A DNA stretch of 9,586 nucleotides from Bacteroidales bacterium (GTDB taxonomy: Bacteria; Bacteroidota; Bacteroidia; Bacteroidales; Muribaculaceae): NCBI GenBank assembly GCA_019415705.1, contig DXYS01000022.1, forward strand, positions 1 to 9,586, given 5' to 3'. The notes beneath the pieces were generated by a model that made no database searches, had not been told where the DNA came from, and was given only the letters and a program-made list of their open reading frames with translations. This document shows positions 5,236 through 9,586 of the stretch, piece by piece. Position numbers and translations under genes: made by a program. Position 1 is the stretch's first letter. Each line of letters opens with the position of its first letter.

Positions 5236-6061
5236 ATATCTTGATTACACCTTCTTCCGTTACGCCCTCGCCGGCGTGATACTCATTGCCGTGAGTGCCG
5301 CGATGATAGGTACTTACATCATCACTCGCCGTCTCGTGGCCATCTGCGGCGGTATCACCCACGCCTGTTTCGGTGGTCTCGGATTGGGCTACTTCCTCGG
5401 CATCAGCCCCGTCGCGACGGCAGCGGTCTTTGCGGTCGGCTCGTCGGTGGCCGTCGAGTGGATGTCGACACGCCTGAGGATGCGCGAGGACTCGGTCATC
5501 GCCGTCATCTGGTCTGTCGGCATGGCCATAGGCGTGTTGTTTGTCTTCATGACTCCGGGTTATGTACCTGAGCTAAACTCCTTTCTCTTCGGCAACATCC
5601 TGACAATCTCGCTGAACGACATAGAGATATTCGCCGCCTTCACCGGGCTGCTGATATTGTTTTTCGCACTGTTTTACAACAAGATAGTGGCCTGCGCTTT
5701 TGACCGCGATTTCGCCGCGGTGATGCATCTGCCCGTAAAGTTTATCAACTATACGATGACGGTATTTGTGGCGCTGTGTATAGTGCTCACAATAAGATTA
5801 GTGGGTGTGATGCTGCTGATGTCGATGCTGTCGCTGCCGATGATGACGGCCGAGGTCTTCTCGCGCCGTTTCCTCCACATGATGCTGCTGTCGACCGTAA
5901 TCTCACTGCTGTGCTCGGTGGCAGGCCTGTGGTTAGGCACACTGATAGATGTGCCATGCTCGGCGATTATAGTTATACTGATGGCCGTGACATTCTTTGT
6001 GTCGCGTGTGGTGCGTCAGATAGCCGTCGCCTCACGTCGACGCGCTATTTCACGAGACTGA
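5228..6061 (+). CDS. ZnuB/ABC-3 family metal ABC transporter permease (277 aa)
   Basis: An integral inner-membrane channel subunit of the family that imports Zn2+, Mn2+ or Fe2+. It has about eight hydrophobic segments over the full length. Typical features are YAL.GVILIAVSAAMIGTYIITRR near the start, ICGGITHACFGGLGLGYF, then SFLFGNILTIS and a later VGVMLLMSMLSLPMMTAEV. Length (about 270) is normal. ATG 5228 overlaps the preceding stop by 8 bases. No ATPase or substrate-binding protein gene is nearby, so partners must be encoded elsewhere, and the metal cannot be told from the sequence. The C-terminus is Arg-rich (ASRRRAISRD), and the last 17 bases overlap the convergent helicase gene. The family call is firm. 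Confidence 0.9.
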   Translation: MLEYLDYTFFRYALAGVILIAVSAAMIGTYIITRRLVAICGGITHACFGGLGLGYFLGISPVATAAVFAVGSSVAVEWMSTRLRMREDSVIAVIWSVGMAIGVLFVFMTPGYVPELNSFLFGNILTISLNDIEIFAAFTGLLILFFALFYNKIVACAFDRDFAAVMHLPVKFINYTMTVFVALCIVLTIRLVGVMLLMSMLSLPMMTAEVFSRRFLHMMLLSTVISLLCSVAGLWLGTLIDVPCSAIIVILMAVTFFVSRVVRQIAVASRRRAISRD

Positions 6062-7370
6062 TGCGCACGCGCTTGCCCTTGATGCGCTCCTGAGCGAGCC
6101 GTTCGGCCAACTCACGTCCGCGGCCTGCGGGCACGGCGACAAGCGCCCAATGATCGGCGAGCATTATGCGCCCTATCTCATCGCCCGTCAATCCTCCCTT
6201 CTGACAGAGGAATCCGACGATGTCGCCGCGCGAAATCTTTTCTTTTTTTCCCGCCCCGAATCTCAGCGTCTCGTAGTGTGCCCGTATGGGCGACGCACTG
6301 CGGCCCGTCGGATTGTAATTGCGGTCAAAGACCATGTAATCGGCCACATTGTCGGCCTCGGAGCAAATCACATAGACATCGCCCACGGCTCCGGCACGCG
6401 CCGTGCGGCCGTTGCGGTGAGTCCACGCCTCGGCGCTCACAGGCATGTGGTAATGTATGACGGCGCCAACGGCCTCGATGTCGAGACCGCGCGAGGCGAG
6501 GTCGGTGGTGACAAGCACGGGGGTCGTGCCGTTGGCAAAAAGTTCGAGCGCCATCTCGCGCTCAAACTGCTCGAGACCACCGTGATAGAGCCCGGCAGGG
6601 ATGCCGGCTCTGACAAGGATATCATGGACTCGCTCGGCGCTCTCGCGGTGATTGACAAAAACTAAAGCCTTACCGTCGGGCAGCGATTTCAATAAGTCAA
6701 TGAGGGTCTGCGCCTTATCACGCGCCGGGCTGTCGATGCGCGCTATGTTAAGCGCCGGAGCGACCGCCTTTTTGTCGTCGCTGACGCAGTCGATGGTCTC
6801 AAGGCCGCGCAGATCGACAAAATCGGGCATCGCATCGAGACGCGTGGCCGAGGTCAGTACGATGCTCCACGGCGCGCCGATGCGGCGTGCTATGCGGCTC
6901 ATCTCGGCGGCGAAACCGAGTTCGAGCGCCTTGTCATACTCGTCCAAGACGAGCACCGAGGGGCGGCTTACCGAGAGCGTGCCGCGCTGCATATGGTCTA
7001 AAAGACGACCCGGTGTGGCCACAACGATGTCGGGCGTCACCGCCGAGAGCGAAGCCGTCTCGTCGGCAAAAGAGTGACCGCCATAGAGAGCGACGACCCT
7101 GAGGCCGTCGCTAACTTTGCGGATAATCTGATATATCTGCAGCACAAGCTCGCGCGAGGGCGCGATGACCACACCCGAGACACGTCCGCTGCCGCCGGCG
7201 GGGATGCGGCTGAGCATCACGAGGGCGAAAGCAAGCGTCTTGCCGCTGCCAGTCGGCGCGAGCATCAGCAGCCGCCGGGCTGCAGATGCCGCGGCAGCCT
7301 GCTGCAACGCGTTAAGCTCTGAGATGCCAAGTCGCTCGGTGATATTGCGTTTTATCTCATCAATGGTCAT
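6045..7370 (-). CDS. DEAD-box RNA helicase with DbpA-like C-terminal domain (441 aa)
   Basis: An ATP-dependent RNA helicase. Motifs in order are a reduced Q-motif (LNALQQ, 19-24), I APTGSGKT (38-45), Ia PSREL, GG (97-98), Ib TPGR (119-122), II DEYD (143-146, in place of DEAD), III SAT (174-176), IV VFVNHRE, V TTDLASRGLDI (288-298), and VI HRNGRTARAG (318-327). Residues about 375-441 resemble the DbpA/CsdA RNA-binding domain (ISRGDIVGFL, GEIGRIML-like helix, final KGKRVRISLVK). In E. coli DbpA this domain docks on 23S rRNA hairpin 92, so a part in large-subunit assembly is plausible but unproven. The N-terminus is short, without the aromatic residue usual upstream of the Q-motif. It lies 22 bases after the thioredoxin gene on the same strand, so the two may be co-transcribed. 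Confidence 0.92.
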   Translation of the reverse strand: MTIDEIKRNITERLGISELNALQQAAAASAARRLLMLAPTGSGKTLAFALVMLSRIPAGGSGRVSGVVIAPSRELVLQIYQIIRKVSDGLRVVALYGGHSFADETASLSAVTPDIVVATPGRLLDHMQRGTLSVSRPSVLVLDEYDKALELGFAAEMSRIARRIGAPWSIVLTSATRLDAMPDFVDLRGLETIDCVSDDKKAVAPALNIARIDSPARDKAQTLIDLLKSLPDGKALVFVNHRESAERVHDILVRAGIPAGLYHGGLEQFEREMALELFANGTTPVLVTTDLASRGLDIEAVGAVIHYHMPVSAEAWTHRNGRTARAGAVGDVYVICSEADNVADYMVFDRNYNPTGRSASPIRAHYETLRFGAGKKEKISRGDIVGFLCQKGGLTGDEIGRIMLADHWALVAVPAGRGRELAERLAQERIKGKRVRISLVK

Positions 7371-7392
7371 GGCTGCGTTTTATTGTTAGATT

Positions 7393-7893
7393 TCAGCCTT
7401 TTATGGCGTTCTCGACAATAAGAGCGAACTCACCGGGGCCAACGAGACCCGATGTGCCTACATACGATTTCATCTCGCCTGTCGACAGGATGACAAAAAC
7501 GTTGGGAATCGAATTTACACCGAAGGCAGTAGCCACGTCTGTGTACTCATCGACGTCAATCGAAAGGAATGTGGCCTGTTCGCCGTATTTCTTTGCTGCT
7601 TCGTCAAAGAAAGGAGCAAACTGGCGGCAGGGGCCGCACCATGTGGCGTTGAAATCAACAAAAACAGGTTTGGCAAAGTCGCCGTAGGTCAGCAACTTGG
7701 CATTGACGAGGGCAGATTTCTGCTCGGGGGTGATTTCGAGAACGGCGACCTCAGGGTCGGTCTCGTCAACGGCGGCCACTTCCTCGGCCATAGTATCGAC
7801 CGGAGCTGTCTCGGCTTTGCCGTTGGATGAGCCTGCGCACGAAACCAGCGCGAACGATGCGGCGCAAGCGACGATTAATGATAACTTCTTCAT
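7393..7893 (-). CDS. Thioredoxin-domain lipoprotein (166 aa)
   Basis: An envelope redox protein. Residues 1-19 form a lipoprotein signal peptide with lipobox LVSC, C19 being the lipidated cysteine. The residues after it (AGSSNGK) lack an obvious acidic surface-export signal, so a periplasm-facing position is more likely; this is inference. An Ala/Glu-rich linker (20-55) precedes a thioredoxin fold: PVFVDFNATWCGPC with active-site C86 and C89, FLSIDVDEYTDVATAFGV, the cis-proline site SIPN (P130), and VILSTGEMKSYVG. WCGPC is the thioredoxin form, suggesting a reductant. The protein lacks the extra insertions typical of TlpA/ResA. The gene lies between mdh and the helicase, 22 bases before the latter. 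I found no clear TAnnTTTG box upstream, so some transcription may be read-through from mdh. Confidence 0.88.
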   Translation of the reverse strand: MKKLSLIVACAASFALVSCAGSSNGKAETAPVDTMAEEVAAVDETDPEVAVLEITPEQKSALVNAKLLTYGDFAKPVFVDFNATWCGPCRQFAPFFDEAAKKYGEQATFLSIDVDEYTDVATAFGVNSIPNVFVILSTGEMKSYVGTSGLVGPGEFALIVENAIKG

Positions 7894-7936
7894 ATCTATT
7901 CTGAGTATTGATTATAGTAGCGTTGTTTTTTTAACA

Positions 7937-7976
7937 ACACACAGGGGCGCTATGTTTTAGCGTCCCTGTGTGTTTT
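7937..7976 (-). terminator. Terminator hairpin downstream of mdh
   Basis: The arms are 7937-7951 (ACACACAGGGGCGCT) and 7959-7973 (AGCGTCCCTGTGTGT), with 15 paired positions, one of them a wobble, around a 7-base loop. A short T-run follows on the plus strand (7973-7976) and a weaker TGTT on the minus strand. The hairpin is 30 bases past the mdh stop. A second small inverted repeat (GTTGTT/AACAAC, 7922-7938) abuts it. Confidence 0.7.
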
Positions 7977-8002
7977 ATAGTCTGAATGTATCAGCCGCGA
8001 TT

Positions 8003-8929
8003 TTATGCGAGAGCCGCATTGGTTTTGTGCACGGCTTCGGCGCTCTTGTGGAAGAGAGCCTTCTCAGCGTCGTTGAGGTCAAACTCGACGATTTTCTCGA
8101 TGCCGTTGCGGCCGAGGATACATGGCACGCCGATGCAGAGGTCTTTCTCGCCGTACTCGCCGTCGAGGAGAGCCGAGCAGCTGATAAGTTTCTTCTGGTC
8201 ATGGATGACAGCAGCGACAACCTGAGCTGCGGCTGCACCGGGAGCATACCATGCCGATGTGCCGAGGAGCTTGGTCAGTGTCGCACCGCCCACCATTGTG
8301 TCGGCAGCGACTTTCTCGAGCTGCTCTGCGGGGAGCAGGGTCGATGCGGGGATGCCGCGATAGGCAGCAAAGCGTGTCAGCGGCATCATCGTTGTGTCGC
8401 CGTGACCGCCGATAACAATACCCTCAATCTCTGTGGGGTTGGCGCCGAGAGCGATGCTCAGGAAATATTTGAAGCGCGAGCTGTCGAGTGCGCCGCCCAT
8501 GCCGATGATGCGGTTTTTGGGCAGACCGCTGATTTTGTGGATGAGATATGTCATGGTGTCCATCGGGTTTGACACGCAGACAATAACGGCATTGGGTGAG
8601 TGTTTGAGCACATTCTCTGTCACTGATTTGACGATGCCTGCGTTGACGCCGATGAGCTCCTCACGGGTCATGCCGGGCTTGCGGGGGATGCCTGATGTGA
8701 TGACAACGACATCAGAGCCTTCTGTCATGGCGTAATCATTTGTGACGCCGGTCAGACGTGTATTGAGGCCGAGGATGCTTGCTGTCTGCATGATATCCAT
8801 GGCTTTGCCCTCGCTGACACCTTCTTTGATGTCTAAGAGCACGACTTCGTCAGCTACCTGAGTTGTCACTAATACGTTTGCACATGTGGCGCCCACGTTA
8901 CCGGCGCCTACGACTGTTACCTTTGACAT
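8003..8929 (-). CDS. mdh: Malate dehydrogenase (NAD-dependent, LDH-like type)
   Basis: Interconverts malate and oxaloacetate with NAD in the cytosol. Over 308 residues, the usual length for the LDH-like MDH class, it shows the Rossmann loop GAGNVGAT (8-15), D33 in VVLLDIKEG (selects NAD over NADP), and the substrate loop IPRKPGMTREEL with R83 and R89. R83 in that loop marks malate rather than lactate dehydrogenase. Also seen are VSNPMD with N121, GALDSSRF with D149 and R152, and the catalytic H176 in IGGHGDTTMMP. ATG 8929 starts exactly before MSKVTVVGAG, as expected. It has its own promoter (9015-9046) with a leader of about 80 bases, and its own terminator (7937-7976). Confidence 0.95.
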   Translation of the reverse strand: MSKVTVVGAGNVGATCANVLVTTQVADEVVLLDIKEGVSEGKAMDIMQTASILGLNTRLTGVTNDYAMTEGSDVVVITSGIPRKPGMTREELIGVNAGIVKSVTENVLKHSPNAVIVCVSNPMDTMTYLIHKISGLPKNRIIGMGGALDSSRFKYFLSIALGANPTEIEGIVIGGHGDTTMMPLTRFAAYRGIPASTLLPAEQLEKVAADTMVGGATLTKLLGTSAWYAPGAAAAQVVAAVIHDQKKLISCSALLDGEYGEKDLCIGVPCILGRNGIEKIVEFDLNDAEKALFHKSAEAVHKTNAALA

Positions 8930-9014
8930 AGCGTAAAGTTTATGTTAATAGTGAAATGATATAGTAATTGTTTTATAAATCTCGCGTGTAGCAGGTCTGC
9001 TGACCTATCCGACA

Positions 9015-9046
9015 GCAAAGATAGACAAACTTAACCAAACGCCAAA
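9015..9046 (-). promoter_or_regulatory. sigma-ABfr promoter for mdh
   Basis: On the minus strand, TTTG (9043-9046), 19 bases, TATCTTTG (9016-9023), C at 9015: both boxes match exactly. Transcription would begin near 9009. The leader contains a small hairpin, AGGTC-AGCA-GACCT (about 8993-9006). Confidence 0.78.
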
Positions 9047-9104
9047 CGATTAACTAAAAATTTCTTTAATCGAGAGAATAAAAAATTAGAGCAATTACGA
9101 TAGC

Positions 9105-9129
9105 CCTGATTGCAATTTTAACAATCAGG
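9105..9129. repeat. Inverted repeat between divergent mdh and antitoxin promoters
   Basis: CCTGATTG (9105-9112) and CAATCAGG (9122-9129) are perfect arms around a 9-base AT-rich loop. No T-run follows on either strand. It lies just upstream of the antitoxin -33 region, so an operator is possible. Confidence 0.5.
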
Positions 9130-9132
9130 CAC

Positions 9133-9165
9133 TTGTATGTGTTATACACAATGTATTACATTTGC
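9133..9165 (+). promoter_or_regulatory. Promoter of the toxin-antitoxin locus with an embedded inverted repeat
   Basis: TTG (9133-9135), 21 bases, TACATTTG (9157-9164), C at 9165. The -7 box is exact; the -33 box is partial. Between them lies TGTGT-TAT-ACACA (9138-9150), a perfect inverted repeat placed where a bound ribbon-helix-helix antitoxin would block RNA polymerase, and TGTAT recurs on both sides of it. Confidence 0.6.
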
Positions 9166-9186
9166 ATTATATAAACTCACAATAGT

Positions 9187-9435
9187 ATGGCAACATCTTC
9201 TTCATTACGCAAACAGACATCGTTCAGACTCAGCGAGGAACTGATTTCAAGACTCCAAGCCGAGGCAAAACGTCACAACCGCAGTCTTAACAATCTCGTC
9301 GAGAGTGTATTGATGGCTTTTGTTGCCGAAAGGCCCAACAAAACGACTCTCGCCGCCATGAAAGAGGCCGAAAATTCCAACGACCTCGAAACCCTTGATC
9401 TCGGTACGTTCCGCAGTTTTGTTGAACAGCTATGA
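9187..9435 (+). CDS. Ribbon-helix-helix antitoxin (82 aa)
   Basis: The N-terminal half is an Arc/RelB-like ribbon-helix-helix domain: a DNA-contacting strand KQTSFRLS (9-16), helix A (EELISRLQAEAKRHN), and helix B starting RSLNNLVESVLMAFV (32-46). The C-terminal part (about 50-82, LETLDLGTFRSFVEQL) should wrap the toxin. Such antitoxins dimerise, bind their own promoter and neutralise an mRNA-cutting toxin. Its TGA (9433-9435) overlaps the ATG of the next frame (9432) in an ATGA arrangement, normal for a coupled antitoxin-toxin pair. A promoter and a candidate operator lie 20-50 bases upstream. The gene looks intact. Which named antitoxin family it belongs to is not clear from the sequence. 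Confidence 0.82.
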   Translation: MATSSSLRKQTSFRLSEELISRLQAEAKRHNRSLNNLVESVLMAFVAERPNKTTLAAMKEAENSNDLETLDLGTFRSFVEQL

Positions 9436-9586
9436 ACACACTAAAACTGACGTCACAGTTTAAAAAAGACCTTAAACAATACAAACATCGAACTGAGGTA
9501 ATCGATAAATTAGAAGTCATCCTCAACCTACTTGGGCTCAATCCGAAATCCCGGTGCATAGATTTTTGGGAAAGTGTTAAATTTGC
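9432..9586 (+). pseudogene. YafQ/RelE-like toxin, 5' part, probably frameshifted (runs off window)
   Basis: ATG 9432 overlaps the antitoxin stop. The start MNTLKLTSQFKKDLKQYKH and the helix DKLEVILNLL match the opening of YafQ-type mRNA interferases. After that the frame gives residues unlike the family (GLNPKSRCIDFWESVKF). The +2 frame from base 9536 instead gives AQSEIPVHRFLGKC, a stop (TAA 9578-9580), then IC. This resembles the family's IP...H.L.G.Y..C.ECHI with a codon or so missing, Cys for Tyr and a stop for one codon. I read this as a toxin broken by a frameshift and a nonsense change. The catalytic C-terminal part lies beyond the window. If the first frame continues as a real protein, it would be a divergent toxin. 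Confidence 0.5.

Noticed and set aside
8930..9010. Riboswitch in the mdh leader
   Set aside because: Only one short hairpin is visible in about 80 bases, with no known aptamer pattern.

Overview
The window looks like a stretch of a GC-rich Bacteroidales chromosome. I would guess Muribaculaceae or a close relative, but family-level placement is inference. Signs of the phylum are three good matches to the Bacteroidetes sigma-ABfr promoter (TTTG, about 19-20 bases, TAnnTTTG), the lack of Shine-Dalgarno sequences, a DnaX C-terminus of Bacteroidetes type, and a lipoprotein thioredoxin.

Layout. 1-485 is the 3' end of dnaX (+), meeting a small unknown gene (491-733, -) tail to tail. 734-1361 has no gene and is packed with inverted repeats and dispersed REP-like units. 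1362-1907 (-) is a charged protein of unknown function. It is followed by a terminator and tRNA-Arg(CCU) on the minus strand, whose leader carries another REP-like hairpin. Two promoters stand back to back at 2197-2262: one fires left into the tRNA, the other right into a four-gene block (2319-6061, +). That block holds a MalY/PatB-type PLP enzyme, EPSP synthase (aroA), a small membrane-anchored protein with a CCxxHxxC motif, and a ZnuB-type metal ABC permease that overlaps it by 8 bases. The permease runs 17 bases into a convergent DEAD-box helicase with a DbpA-like tail (6045-7370, -). Upstream of the helicase lie a lipoprotein thioredoxin (7393-7893, -) and malate dehydrogenase (8003-8929, -), the latter with its own promoter and terminator. 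The right edge holds a type II toxin-antitoxin locus (+): an intact ribbon-helix-helix antitoxin and a YafQ-like toxin start that appears frameshifted.

Most genes are core housekeeping: DNA replication, shikimate pathway, TCA cycle, RNA remodelling and envelope redox. The less ordinary content is the REP-like repeat family with covarying stems and a GTAG/GGAG flank, the hairpin cluster at 916-1163, the uncharacterised Cys/His protein coupled to a lone metal permease, and the decaying toxin-antitoxin pair. I see no CRISPR array, transposase, integrase or phage structural gene.
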